Origin: Granulosicoccus sp.
GTDB lineage: Bacteria; Pseudomonadota; Gammaproteobacteria; Granulosicoccales; Granulosicoccaceae
Direction: 5' to 3'
Assembly: GCA_020627685.1 (NCBI GenBank)
Contig: JAHDGK010000003.1
Span: 1 to 64,000, forward strand
DNA length: 64,000 bases
Shown: positions 8,719 through 16,986 of the stretch, piece after piece
How the letters are laid out: each line of letters begins with the position of its first letter
Numbering within the stretch: the first letter of the stretch is position 1
The notes under the pieces: model-generated
Seen by the model: only the letters and a program-made list of their open reading frames with translations
What the model was told of the DNA's origin: nothing
Database searches by the model: none
Translations under genes and position numbers: made by a program

Positions 8719-9912
8719 TTATCCTTTTACCGCCTTAACCACTTTTTGAGCGGCATCGTCCAAATCATCAGCTGCAATTACATTCAGCCCGCTTGAATTA
8801 ATGATGTCCTTACCTTCTTGTACTTTGGTGCCTTCGAGTCGGACAACCAATGGGACTTCCAAGCCCACTTCTTTAACCGCTGTTACGACACCTTCAGCGA
8901 TAACATCGCAACGCATGATGCCGCCAAAGATGTTAACGAGGATGCCTTTAACGTTAGGGTCTGATGTAATGATTTTGAATGCAGCTGTGACTTTCTCTGT
9001 GGTAGCGCCGCCCCCGACATCTAAGAAGTTCGCCGGTGATGCACCATACAGCTTGATAATATCCATTGTCGCCATGGCAAGTCCGGCCCCGTTTACCATG
9101 CAGCCAATGTCACCGTCCAGAGCGATGTACGCTAAGTCGTATTTAGACGCTTCGATTTCTTTTTCGTCTTCCTCTGTTTCATCGCGAAGTTCTGCGATGT
9201 CAGGATGGCGGAACAGTGCATTGCCATCAAAAGAGACTTTTGCATCGAGTACTTTCAAATGGCCATCTTTCAAAGTAACCAGCGGGTTTATTTCTAGCAG
9301 ACTCATGTCTGTTTCTACAAACGCGTTGTAGAGCAGGGGAAATAGCGTCTCACCATCCTTAGCTGCGTCACCACTTAGCTCAAACGCAGCATTCAGTTTG
9401 GCAACATCGTCAGCACTGATACCGGCTAACGGGTCAATAGCTATGGTGTGAATTTTTTCCGGTGTTTCGTGAGCAACAGTTTCAATGTCCATTCCGCCTT
9501 CGGTAGATGCGACGAAAGAGACTTTACTGTTTTCGCGATCTACCAGAATTGAGAGATACAGCTCTTGATCGATGTCGGCGCCATCTTCAATGTAAAGACG
9601 GTTGACCTGTTTCCCCGCTGGCCCCGTCTGCTGAGTAACCAGAGTTTTGCCAAACATTTCCTGGGCGTTGGCAATGGCATCTTCGGGGGAGAAGCACACG
9701 CGAACACCACCTTTGGCATCGGCGCCTAACTCTTTGAAGGTACCTTTTCCGCGGCCGCCAGCATGGATCTGACTCTTAACCACATAAACCGGGCCGGGGA
9801 GTGAGGACACTGCAGATTCAATGTCGTCGGAAGATAGAATAGGGGCTCCGTCTGAGACGGGGGCGCCGAATTTCTTCAGCAGCGCCTTTGCCTGGTATTC
9901 ATGGATGTTCAT
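8719..9912 (-). CDS. sucC: Succinyl-CoA ligase, beta subunit
   Basis: At 397 residues this is a full-length SucC. It begins [16 protein letters not shown], has an N-terminal ATP-grasp nucleotide-binding domain (HAGGRGKG near 52-60), and a C-terminal CoA-ligase domain with the conserved GGATTEKV and FGGIMRCD segments. It forms the heterodimer or heterotetramer with the sucD product. It is the first gene of the two-gene operon, so the promoter should lie in the 420-base intergenic stretch upstream. Confidence 0.96.
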   Translation of the reverse strand: MNIHEYQAKALLKKFGAPVSDGAPILSSDDIESAVSSLPGPVYVVKSQIHAGGRGKGTFKELGADAKGGVRVCFSPEDAIANAQEMFGKTLVTQQTGPAGKQVNRLYIEDGADIDQELYLSILVDRENSKVSFVASTEGGMDIETVAHETPEKIHTIAIDPLAGISADDVAKLNAAFELSGDAAKDGETLFPLLYNAFVETDMSLLEINPLVTLKDGHLKVLDAKVSFDGNALFRHPDIAELRDETEEDEKEIEASKYDLAYIALDGDIGCMVNGAGLAMATMDIIKLYGASPANFLDVGGGATTEKVTAAFKIITSDPNVKGILVNIFGGIMRCDVIAEGVVTAVKEVGLEVPLVVRLEGTKVQEGKDIINSSGLNVIAADDLDDAAQKVVKAVKG

Positions 9913-10334
9913 AGAAGCTTCTTCTCAATGGATGGGTCAGTGAATAACGCTATCGTGCCTTTCTGACCGTGATAGTCAAAAGGGCGTAAACCAACAGCGT
10001 AATGATAGCCGGATTCGGTTGTAGCTTCTGGCTTATCACGTAAAAGCAGTTGTGTAAGCACAGCACGCTTGGTGTCTTAAAGCCTCTAAACGCGAATGGC
10101 TTGAAGCTTCGGATTCTGTAGGTATTGATCGACACCCGCTATGAGTTGCAAGAAAAGTGCAATTTTTCTCATCGTGGGGGATGGCGTTCTGTCTCGGTAT
10201 TCCTAATGTACACGGAGCCGTTGGAAAACTGTCTAAGTCTCTGTATTAGAGAGATAATTTAGTGTGCTGTTCCGCGCCTAGCAACGTTATCAGGTAACGG
10301 TAGGCAAGGGGTTACTTCGGGTTCTATGAGCTCA
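9913..10334. other. Intergenic region upstream of sucC
   Basis: No convincing gene on either strand; the few open frames are short, lack a ribosome-binding site and match nothing I recognise. It must hold the sucCD promoter (minus strand) and the 3' end of the amidotransferase transcript. Two weak hairpins are visible: TTGCA/TGCAA followed by five T's near 10148-10168 (plus orientation), and a composite stem GCCTA-CGTTA/TAACG-TAGGC at 10276-10305 without a U tract on the minus strand. Neither can be assigned with confidence. Confidence 0.5.
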
Positions 10335-11099
10335 TTAGACGGCGAGTTTGAACGTATCCAGTGATGTAGGAGTCGCGACCAAAGCGCTGGATTCTTCCAG
10401 GCTGTTCCAGTTCTCGCTATCGTTGTGCAAAGGCTCTGAAGCAATGAACAGCCCCCCATCTGCCTGCTTTTTGTAGTACAGCGTTGGGCTGCGGGAGTCT
10501 GATGAGTATCTAATGGCAATAAGACGGTTGCCATCGCTGAGCACAGCAGCAACCCGTGTCGCGTCGTTGTCGATTGCCGGTAGATTGTTGAAAAGGCTTA
10601 AAACGCTTGTTACTGCATTCTGCGCATTCTCTTCAAGCCCATGATCCAGAAGCAGTAAAAAAAACAGCTCGGAGTCGGTGTTGCCGCAGCGCTGTGAGTA
10701 GCGCTTGTCCGATAGTGTTGATTCGAGTGCACGACGGTGGTGGCCAAAACTTGTGATTTTGCCGTTGTGCATGAAGCTCCAGCTGCCCGATGTAAAAGGG
10801 TGGCAGTTGCTTCGAGATACCTGACCGAAGGTAGAGGCTCTAACATGAGCTAGAAAAAGGCGTGAGCGGATCATTGATGACAGACTGAGCAGGTTGCCGT
10901 CCGTCCAGGCGGGAAGTACGTCCCTGTAAAGTCCTAAATCTCCATTGTCGGCATACCATGCGAATCCGAACCCGTCTCCGTTGACCGCGAGCTTTGCTTC
11001 TGTCGCAGCCTGACTTTGTTCGATGAGTGAGTGCGCAGGCGTGACGATGACATCTTCAAGCGCGATGTGGGGTCCCATCCAAGCAGCGAGTCGGCACAT
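10335..11099 (-). CDS. Class II glutamine amidotransferase (YafJ/EgtC-like)
   Basis: The 254-residue protein starts MCRLAAW; Cys2 becomes the N-terminal nucleophile of Ntn-type glutaminases after Met removal. Conserved segments are NGDGFGFAWY, FLAHVRAST and SNCHPFTSGSWSFMHNGKI, typical of the GATase_4/YafJ group. No synthase domain is present, so either it acts on a gamma-glutamyl compound (as EgtC does in ergothioneine synthesis) or it supplies ammonia to an unknown partner. No egtB or egtD is nearby, so EgtC is not supported. It lies one base after the DUF6356 gene and is probably translated together with it. Confidence 0.85.
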   Translation of the reverse strand: MCRLAAWMGPHIALEDVIVTPAHSLIEQSQAATEAKLAVNGDGFGFAWYADNGDLGLYRDVLPAWTDGNLLSLSSMIRSRLFLAHVRASTFGQVSRSNCHPFTSGSWSFMHNGKITSFGHHRRALESTLSDKRYSQRCGNTDSELFFLLLLDHGLEENAQNAVTSVLSLFNNLPAIDNDATRVAAVLSDGNRLIAIRYSSDSRSPTLYYKKQADGGLFIASEPLHNDSENWNSLEESSALVATPTSLDTFKLAV

Positions 11100-11100
11100 A

Positions 11101-11358
11101 TCAGTCGTTCTTAGGCGCTGATCTGTTTTGTAATTCTTCGTTCAAAGCTGCGATTTTCCGTCTGGCCGTGGTCTCGCAAAGACACGGAATAAGCGCGTGT
11201 AGTGCGGCAGCAGCAGCGATCGAGCTCAGAATACCGGCGTACCGCATGGCATGACGGAAATGCTGGAAATAGCTTTCATTGATCGATGCAGGGTGCTCTG
11301 TAAACAGGGCGTTAAGTCGGCCAACACGGGGAAAGCTGCTTTTAACGGGTGATGACAT
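11101..11358 (-). CDS. DUF6356 family small membrane protein
   Basis: 85 residues. The N-terminus carries the family pattern LFTEHPASINESYFQHFRHA, followed by one hydrophobic helix (about 39-58, AGILSSIAAAAALHALIPCL) and a basic or coiled tail. I recognise this as the DUF6356 family; the molecular role is unknown. It is the first gene of a two-gene operon with the glutamine amidotransferase and is divergent from the Lrp-type regulator, which is the obvious candidate to control it. Confidence 0.72.
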   Translation of the reverse strand: MSSPVKSSFPRVGRLNALFTEHPASINESYFQHFRHAMRYAGILSSIAAAAALHALIPCLCETTARRKIAALNEELQNRSAPKND

Positions 11359-11458
11359 GGAAATCTCAGCGATTGCGATGAAGTGGTAATGCTGTCATAC
11401 AAATCGTGAGAAATTTGACTAAAAAACACATATAGTTGGCTTAAAATTAGGATATTAT

Positions 11459-11470
11459 CCCATTTATGGG
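11459..11470. promoter_or_regulatory. Palindrome overlapping the Lrp-like gene start
   Basis: CCCATTTATGGG, with arms CCCAT/ATGGG and a two-base centre, spans the ATG at 11466. It could be an autoregulatory operator of the Lrp-type protein in the divergent promoter region. The GGGG inside it is also the best Shine-Dalgarno for a TTG start at 11478. Confidence 0.3.
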
Positions 11471-11939
11471 GAATATTTTGGATCGTAAGAACTGCGAACT
11501 GCTGAATTTGCTTCAATCTGATGCAAGTCTGGCTGTGGAAAATCTGGCAGAAGCTGTGTCTTTGTCTCGCAATGCGTGTTGGCGCCGAATAAAGGCGATG
11601 GAAGAGGCTGGGCTTATCAAAGGGCGTGTAGCGCTGGTTGATCCTGTAAGAGTCGGGTTGCCATTAGTGGCATTGGTCATTGTCAAAACGAATCAACATG
11701 AGGCCGGTTGGTTGGCGCGTTTTCGTGCAGCCGTTTTAGAGATGCCGGAAATTGTCGCCGCGTGGCGAATGAGCGGAGATTTAGACTACGTGCTTCGTGT
11801 TCGGCTTTCATCGGTCGCAGGCTACGATGCGTTCTACCAACGGCTTATTGAACAAGTGCCCATGAGTGACGTGTCAGCCAGCTTCGTCCTCGAAGAAATT
11901 AAAGAGACGACTGTGGTGCCGGTTGGGCTCGAGGCTTAG
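11466..11939 (+). CDS. Lrp/AsnC-family transcriptional regulator
   Basis: 157 residues: a winged helix-turn-helix (about 5-60, LDRKNCELLNLLQSDASLAV, then LSRNACWRRIKAMEEAGLI) followed by a RAM/ligand-binding domain (about 70-145) with the WRMSGDLDYVLRV core. The ATG at 11466 has no Shine-Dalgarno. A TTG at 11478, four codons in, follows GGGG by six bases and would give a protein starting at the family's usual first residues, so the true start may be there. It is divergent from the DUF6356/amidotransferase pair and convergent with the P450 gene (six-base gap). The ligand is probably an amino acid, but which one cannot be told. Confidence 0.88.
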   Translation: MGNILDRKNCELLNLLQSDASLAVENLAEAVSLSRNACWRRIKAMEEAGLIKGRVALVDPVRVGLPLVALVIVKTNQHEAGWLARFRAAVLEMPEIVAAWRMSGDLDYVLRVRLSSVAGYDAFYQRLIEQVPMSDVSASFVLEEIKETTVVPVGLEA

Positions 11940-11945
11940 TTCGCC

Positions 11946-13100
11946 TTAGAGCTTAACCTTAAGTGACAGAGGTCCTCTGAACGCCCAACCACCCATCTTT
12001 ACCGGCTCTAGTATCGATAGGTTCGGGAAGCGGTCAAACAGCATGGGTAGAGCAACGTCCGCGATTAATGTCCGGGAGGCTGCGGCTCCAGCGCAGAAGT
12101 GAGGACCTGCCCCAAAGCTGATTGCCTTTGAAGTGTCCCTAGTGATATCAAATTGGTCTGCATGCTCGAATATAGACTCGTCCCTGTTACCACTGCCAAA
12201 CATAAGAAAAGCACGGCTTTGGGCATCAAATTCAATATCGTTGTATTGAAAATCTTGAGCGATGCGTCTTGGTGACATACCAATAGGGGAATTCCATCTG
12301 GCGTATTCTTCGAAGGCGTCAAGCCAGCTAGACTGTGCATTTAAAATACGTTCAAGCTGCTTGGGATGGGTAAGTAGCGCCCAGGTCGTACCGGCTATGG
12401 CGTCACGGGGTTCGTTTTGACCGCCACTGATGGCCAGTTTTATATTGGCGCGAATGCTGGGCAAAGGCTGTTCGCTTTGGTTAAGTATGCTTAATATCGA
12501 ATGATTCGGATTCTCTTTCAGCGTCGGAAGCATTGCATCTATCGAGTCATCGATGAGTTGAGTTGCCCGGTTACAGCGGCTTTCGATTTCCGGATCGCCG
12601 TTGTAGTTTGCTATGCCATCAATCATCGCTTGCGACACTTCATCCATTGCTTGGGTGGAGAGGTTTACTAAGCCTGTGATATGTCTTAACGCATGCGCTG
12701 AGACGGGCATGGCAAAGTCATTGACGATATCGATAGAGTCGTGTTTTTCCAGATCTTGTAAAACTTGTTCGGTGTCTTTTTCAAACTGAGATTTCCAAGT
12801 ATCTCTGACCGTACGAGGGGACACGGATGGCAGTATTTGTCGACGTTCAGTGAGATGTGCAGGTCCATCCTTTCTCATCATGTTCTGACCCATAAGCTGA
12901 GTCATTAAACCGTCTGGTTGATCAGAGGAGAATACAGCGACATTTTTTTCGCAGATGAAAATATCATCTCGCTTAGTGAGCAGTGTGGCATTGAGCTGAG
13001 GGACAAAGCATATTGGCGCTTCTCGTCGCATGCGCTTCAGCTCAGGGTAGGGGTCTTTCCAGAACGTCGCCAGGTCAATCCTGAATTCGGGAGGGCGCAT
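11946..13100 (-). CDS. Cytochrome P450
   Basis: A 384-residue soluble bacterial P450. The haem-thiolate loop FGAGPHFCAGAAASR is near the C-terminus and supplies the cysteine ligand. The K-helix ExxR appears as FEEYAR. The I-helix reads SGGQNEPRDAI: where most P450s have an acid-alcohol pair (E/D then T) for oxygen activation, this one has Asn then Glu. No ferredoxin or reductase gene is adjacent, so redox partners are elsewhere. It is upstream of no clear pathway genes and stands alone between the Lrp regulator and the signalling operon, which makes the substrate unknown. Confidence 0.9.
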   Translation of the reverse strand: MRPPEFRIDLATFWKDPYPELKRMRREAPICFVPQLNATLLTKRDDIFICEKNVAVFSSDQPDGLMTQLMGQNMMRKDGPAHLTERRQILPSVSPRTVRDTWKSQFEKDTEQVLQDLEKHDSIDIVNDFAMPVSAHALRHITGLVNLSTQAMDEVSQAMIDGIANYNGDPEIESRCNRATQLIDDSIDAMLPTLKENPNHSILSILNQSEQPLPSIRANIKLAISGGQNEPRDAIAGTTWALLTHPKQLERILNAQSSWLDAFEEYARWNSPIGMSPRRIAQDFQYNDIEFDAQSRAFLMFGSGNRDESIFEHADQFDITRDTSKAISFGAGPHFCAGAAASRTLIADVALPMLFDRFPNLSILEPVKMGGWAFRGPLSLKVKL

Positions 13101-13174
13101 CGCAAGATCTCGTTTTCGTACCGTTTTACCACTTACCGTACGATTTTGTCTTGCATCAAGCTAGCGGTTTTCTA

Positions 13175-13696
13175 TTACAAGCTCTTTTGCTCGGGAAAAT
13201 CGTTCATGAAGCTGTTGTACAAATCATGAATGTCATCGTTACCCGCAGGTTTTGCCTCGATCTTAAAGGCAAGCTCATAGACATTGCGTTCATCGGTTCT
13301 GCAGTACGACACGGAACTGGCGGCGTTATGAATCAAATCAAGGCCCCAGCCGGATTCAGGAATATTCGGAATACTCGTATCGTATTGTGCGATTGTCCCA
13401 TCTCGCTCAACTAGCTGACGGATCACTGTATTAGATAACGGCTTGCAGGAATCTTCTAATATGATTTTTAATGAATCATCGGAAGCAAATGCCTCTACAT
13501 TTAGATCGTCTTTTTGTTCATTATCTTGCTTGCCGTGACGAATCATGTTGCTGGCCAGTTCTGATATGGCCAGTGTAATGAAATACGCTGCCGTTCCCTC
13601 AACTTTCAGCTGTTGACAAACATCATCAATAGCCAATTCGATTTGTTCAAGGCTAGCGAGTACCCGCTTAGTGTTCAATTGCATCATTGAGTTCAT
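13175..13696 (-). CDS. RsbW-like anti-sigma / serine kinase ATPase
   Basis: 173 residues with a GHKL (HATPase_c_2) fold. The N box is ISELASNMIRHG (E46, N50, H54), and the G2 box is ESGWGLDLI near 115-122. The G1 box is unusual, EDSCKPL with D82 but Cys where DxG motifs have Gly. In RsbW/SpoIIAB systems such proteins bind a sigma factor or effector and phosphorylate a STAS antagonist. Its start overlaps the phosphatase gene by four bases, so the opposing enzymes are made together. A C-terminal extension of about 25 residues is acidic. The likely partner is the STAS protein at 22700. Confidence 0.82.
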   Translation of the reverse strand: MNSMMQLNTKRVLASLEQIELAIDDVCQQLKVEGTAAYFITLAISELASNMIRHGKQDNEQKDDLNVEAFASDDSLKIILEDSCKPLSNTVIRQLVERDGTIAQYDTSIPNIPESGWGLDLIHNAASSVSYCRTDERNVYELAFKIEAKPAGNDDIHDLYNSFMNDFPEQKSL

Positions 13697-14703
13697 TTGG
13701 CACCCTTCTCTAAAGTACCCTTAAAGTCTATGACCAAGAGCGATACATCGTCTCCAAAATCATCAGAGCCTGTCCAGTCTAATAAACCTTCTTCTAAATG
13801 ATGAGTAGCATCTATGACGCCCAGTGATGAAGATTCAATAATTCCTTGCTTAAAACGATCTATTCCGTATTCGGCACCATCTGCATCCTCGCAGTCGGTA
13901 ACACCGTCTGAATAGATAACCAGTCTGTCGTTATCTTTCAGTTGAACCTGATGAACGGTAAATTCAGAATCTACAAACATTCCAGCGGGAAATCCGCCCG
14001 TACCATGCTCCGATAATGTGCCTGTTGCTGTGTCGTAGATAATGGGGGCAGGGTGGCCAGCCTGACAGAAGCTAAGTACTCCCGTCCTTAAATCGACCAG
14101 CCCGTAAACCATGGTAAAGAACTGCAGAAAAATTTCATGGAAACAGAACGCTGTGTTGAGTTCTGTAACCGTATTAAGAACCGCCTCGTCCAGGGGCTTT
14201 TCCTTTCGGCGCTCGTAATTCCCGTACAGACTCTTCTTCGAATTCAGATGTTTCTGAATGGCAAAAGACACTAGGGCAGACGCAATACCATGCCCGGCAA
14301 CGTCTACCACATAGAATGCAAACGTGTGGTCGTTGATCAGGTGGTAATCGTAACCATCTCCGGCAAGATAGTGTGCAGGTCTGAATTTTCCAGCTGCATG
14401 TATAGAGGGAATTAGCAGCGGAGGAGGTAGTAAGTCGTGTTGCACGGTGGCAGCGAGCTGTAGCTCGTTAGTCACATCGCCGTACTGGCTTGTTAACCCT
14501 TTAATGACGCCAGCCTGTTGCTCTAACTGATGGTTGGCCTCAAGTAGATCTTTGTTCCTTTTTCGGATTTCCTCACCGGAAAGAAACAGCTCTCTTGATT
14601 TTGCCTCAAGTACACTTTCGGCTTCTTTCCTGCGACGTTTCTCACGCTCATAGGCGCGCGATATAACGCCGAGATCGGTGGTTGTTTGGTTTGCGCCCGC
14701 CAA
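13693..14703 (-). CDS. SpoIIE/RsbU-type PP2C serine phosphatase with coiled coil
   Basis: 336 residues. Residues about 15-85 are a charged coiled coil (AYEREKRRRKEAESVLEAKS...), and about 95-330 are a PP2C-type phosphatase. Metal-ligand motifs are AGDGYD (114-119), DVAGHG (134-139), SDGVTD and GDDVSLL. In partner-switching systems this enzyme dephosphorylates the STAS protein. The start is TTG at 14703: no ATG is available in frame, and AGG lies about nine bases upstream. Directly upstream in the same frame is a TAA at 14710-14712 that closes an 18-codon open frame beginning at 14766. The coiled coil may receive a signal from the H-NOX protein encoded just upstream. Confidence 0.88.
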   Translation of the reverse strand: MAGANQTTTDLGVISRAYEREKRRRKEAESVLEAKSRELFLSGEEIRKRNKDLLEANHQLEQQAGVIKGLTSQYGDVTNELQLAATVQHDLLPPPLLIPSIHAAGKFRPAHYLAGDGYDYHLINDHTFAFYVVDVAGHGIASALVSFAIQKHLNSKKSLYGNYERRKEKPLDEAVLNTVTELNTAFCFHEIFLQFFTMVYGLVDLRTGVLSFCQAGHPAPIIYDTATGTLSEHGTGGFPAGMFVDSEFTVHQVQLKDNDRLVIYSDGVTDCEDADGAEYGIDRFKQGIIESSSLGVIDATHHLEEGLLDWTGSDDFGDDVSLLVIDFKGTLEKGAK

Positions 14704-14709
14704 AACCGC

Positions 14710-14766
14710 TTACCTGCTCTCAGCAGTTGCTGTCATCATCTGCAACTCTTCTATTTTTTGATTCAT
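14710..14766 (-). other. Possible 18-residue leader peptide ORF
   Basis: ATG at 14766 to TAA at 14710 codes MNQKIEELQMMTATAESR. It lies in the gap between the H-NOX gene and the phosphatase gene and shares the phosphatase reading frame, stopping seven bases before its TTG start. The residues are helix-forming and would extend the coiled coil if the stop were absent. It may be a leader peptide for translational coupling, a recent nonsense change in a longer N-terminus, or chance. Confidence 0.3.
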
Positions 14767-14797
14767 TGGTTAGGTTCTATCGTGGGCCGCTGCAAAA

Positions 14798-15352
14798 TTA
14801 GGCTGCGTTTTTTAGGCCATGAAACTTTAGCTGTAAAGTGCAACTGTCATGACCATCGTGCATGCACTGAGAATGGTCAAGTGTGTAGTCTGTATTAAAA
14901 TGTTTGGCCGCACCGGATATTAGCCCTTCCGAAAACATACAGAGTTTTCTGCTAGAGGAGTAGTGCATCGTAAGTTCGTCCTCTGCGTCGTCATCGTAAT
15001 TGAATTTTGGTAGTGAGGCATCAGGGTGAAGTTTTCTTACTTCAACATGTATCACCCGATCTACATTGAGTAGGAATTCTTTCAGAGTTATATCGTCTGA
15101 TGTGAGTTCAGGTACGCTTGCTGCCAATATGGGGAAAGCATATTCACCAAAAGCCCTGTTGATATCCGCCATTGGAATATTAGTTTTTTTGTGTAGCGAC
15201 AGAGTTAGATTGATAAATTCTTGATCTTCGTAGGTGTCAGTAGAAATATAGATGCCGTCAGAGTTTGAATCTTGGAGCATGAAGTCCCAAGTCTCTAAAC
15301 CAAACTCTTGCTCAACCATTTCTGCCAGAGCAGTGAATATTGCACCTTTCAA
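14798..15352 (-). CDS. H-NOX haem nitric-oxide sensor
   Basis: A 184-residue stand-alone H-NOX (HNOB) protein starting MKGAIFTALAEMVEQEFG. The proximal haem ligand is H102 in DRVIHVEVRKLHP, and the propionate-binding YxSxR motif is Y131-S133-R135. Residue 140 is Phe where O2-binding H-NOX proteins carry Tyr, so NO selectivity is expected. C138, C163, C171 and a nearby histidine (H160 or H165) match the zinc site described in Shewanella/Vibrio H-NOX. It is the first gene of an operon with the SpoIIE-type phosphatase (94-base gap) and RsbW-like ATPase. H-NOX proteins usually pair with histidine kinases or diguanylate cyclases; this pairing is unusual. Confidence 0.9.
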   Translation of the reverse strand: MKGAIFTALAEMVEQEFGLETWDFMLQDSNSDGIYISTDTYEDQEFINLTLSLHKKTNIPMADINRAFGEYAFPILAASVPELTSDDITLKEFLLNVDRVIHVEVRKLHPDASLPKFNYDDDAEDELTMHYSSSRKLCMFSEGLISGAAKHFNTDYTLDHSQCMHDGHDSCTLQLKFHGLKNAA

Positions 15353-15523
15353 AATAACGACCCTTTGTCATCAATTAAGCAACTGATTCCCCGAGCATAG
15401 AATGGCAACGGAATATCAAGACTGCTTGTATCGGTATTTTCGCGCTTTAGTGCTTATAAGCTATACCGGTTGTCCTTGATTCTAGCGGCAATATCGATGA
15501 TTTATGTTGTTATAGATGGTTAG

Positions 15524-15573
15524 ACGGAATGGGGGTGGTCGCGAAAAACTATCCTAAAGTAGCCTCATTCCGT
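15524..15573 (-). terminator. Inverted repeat at the 3' end of the polysaccharide minus-strand operon
   Basis: ACGGAATG (15524-15531) pairs with CATTCCGT (15566-15573), extendable to 11 pairs with one G-U. The 28-base loop contains the stop codon of the preceding gene and a run of five T's on the minus strand. It may work as a terminator or mRNA-stabilising stem between this operon and the H-NOX operon. There is no classic U tract after the stem. Confidence 0.3.
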
Positions 15574-16955
15574 GAGAAAGGAAATTGAATGCAGCGTTTT
15601 AGGAGTTCCAGGAAACCAGAGTAACCCATGTTCGATTGGGCCGACATTGCGTCGGACAGCAGTCGTTCATCTAACGGTGCATCCAATCCCACATACAGCT
15701 GAGTGGGTCCTATTAATCCGACGGGATACTCCTCAGTTACTTTTTGCCAGCCATCCATGCGGCTTTGATGTTCTTCGGGTGTTAGTACTGATACACCAAA
15801 GAGGTTGATGTTACCTGCCACAACATCTAACACCATTGGCAGGTGACGGAAAGGAGATTCTGGGTTATCGATCAGGAAAGTCACAAACTCTTCGCGTTCC
15901 TGTGTTGTCTCACTGATTCGATTGCTCATAAAGGTTCGCTGAGTATAGACAGCTGTTGGTGAGCGAAGAAACTGCGCGGTGAGCGCAAGAAATAAGACAG
16001 GTAAAGTAATCAGGAACAACAATGCGCCCGCGAAGCGGTTCAGCCATGGGCTTGCATATTCTACGAAAAAACCTTGCCCACGTTCTGAGATAAGAAACTT
16101 ATCGGTAAGCTCAATAACTGCACCGTTGTCTACTCGGATAATCGTATTACCCGATACGATTGAATCTTTGACATGCAGATGTTCACCTATAACCGTGTTG
16201 TCCAAGATGACCGAATTTTCTATCACGGTCATTCTGTCCACGGATACGCCGTGATTGATCATTACCGGACCGGAAAGTTTACATGTGGAATGAACACGGC
16301 AATGATTACCCACATAGATATGACCCGATTGCACTGAGCGAGGATGAAATCGCGTCATATACCCTTGTTTTAATCCAATAGCCTCTTGTTTGCCACGTAG
16401 CTTTAAGGCTCCAAGAGTGCCTTCAACGGCTGCGAGATTGGCCGAATGATATCCGACAACGTCATGTATTTTGTGTACCTGGTTGTCGTCGCAATTGATG
16501 TCTTGAGTATCGCTAATATCGACTCCCGCTGGTAGCAGTGTCAACCCTGATTCTAAGCAATGAACGCCTTCAGTGACGCTCACGTGTTTTTTGAGATTAT
16601 CTCTTAATTGCGCGAATGGAGTGACATAAATACGTTCGCAGGGAACAATCATTAACTCCTGCTGTTGCAAACTCCCGCACCGTTTATAGATAGCCTCCGC
16701 TGGCTCGTTAGTTTGTGCGGAGATTACGTTGACAGTTATTCCCCATCGTTCGCCATCCGATACGATGTGGCGAAGCTCGACGACATTTCCGGACGCAGCT
16801 ATGGTGATTTGCTTAGCGTCCAGTTCTACGACTGCTTCTAGTATATGCTCCAGCAAAGTTTTGCCAGCCACTGGTAAACCTGAAACTGGTTCATCGGCAC
16901 ACAAGGGCTTTAACGACTCATACGAGTGGTTTACAGTCATTAATACGTTGGTCAT
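15549..16955 (-). CDS. Degenerate sugar nucleotidyltransferase / beta-helix / sugar-transferase-like fusion
   Basis: 468 residues in three parts. Residues 1-190 follow the sugar-1-phosphate nucleotidyltransferase layout (LPVAGKTLLEHIL is clear), but the N-terminal GxGTR-type nucleotide motif is missing. Residues about 205-290 are a left-handed beta-helix with hexapeptide-like repeats (VIENSVILDNTVIGEHLHVKDS). After a hydrophobic helix at about 307-330, residues 330-460 resemble the end of a bacterial sugar transferase (LPMVLDVVAGNINLFGVSVL, akin to LPQLxNVLxGdMslVGPRP) without the KFRSM and DxE catalytic parts. It probably has a structural or regulatory role in exopolysaccharide synthesis. 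It is the last gene of the minus-strand operon. Confidence 0.65.
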   Translation of the reverse strand: MTNVLMTVNHSYESLKPLCADEPVSGLPVAGKTLLEHILEAVVELDAKQITIAASGNVVELRHIVSDGERWGITVNVISAQTNEPAEAIYKRCGSLQQQELMIVPCERIYVTPFAQLRDNLKKHVSVTEGVHCLESGLTLLPAGVDISDTQDINCDDNQVHKIHDVVGYHSANLAAVEGTLGALKLRGKQEAIGLKQGYMTRFHPRSVQSGHIYVGNHCRVHSTCKLSGPVMINHGVSVDRMTVIENSVILDNTVIGEHLHVKDSIVSGNTIIRVDNGAVIELTDKFLISERGQGFFVEYASPWLNRFAGALLFLITLPVLFLALTAQFLRSPTAVYTQRTFMSNRISETTQEREEFVTFLIDNPESPFRHLPMVLDVVAGNINLFGVSVLTPEEHQSRMDGWQKVTEEYPVGLIGPTQLYVGLDAPLDERLLSDAMSAQSNMGYSGFLELLKRCIQFPFSRNEATLG

Positions 16956-16986
16956 GACGCTGTCTCGCCTATAGAGTTAGTCATCG

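Noticed and set aside
10276-10305. Composite hairpin after the amidotransferase gene as a terminator.
   Set aside because: No U tract follows on the minus strand and the stem is interrupted by unpaired bases.
9950-10552. Short minus-strand frames upstream of sucC and at the amidotransferase end.
   Set aside because: No ribosome-binding sites or family features, and the second overlaps the amidotransferase in another frame.
10335-11099. Naming the glutamine amidotransferase EgtC of ergothioneine synthesis.
   Set aside because: No egtB, egtD or egtA is adjacent, and the protein is equally similar to YafJ-type enzymes.
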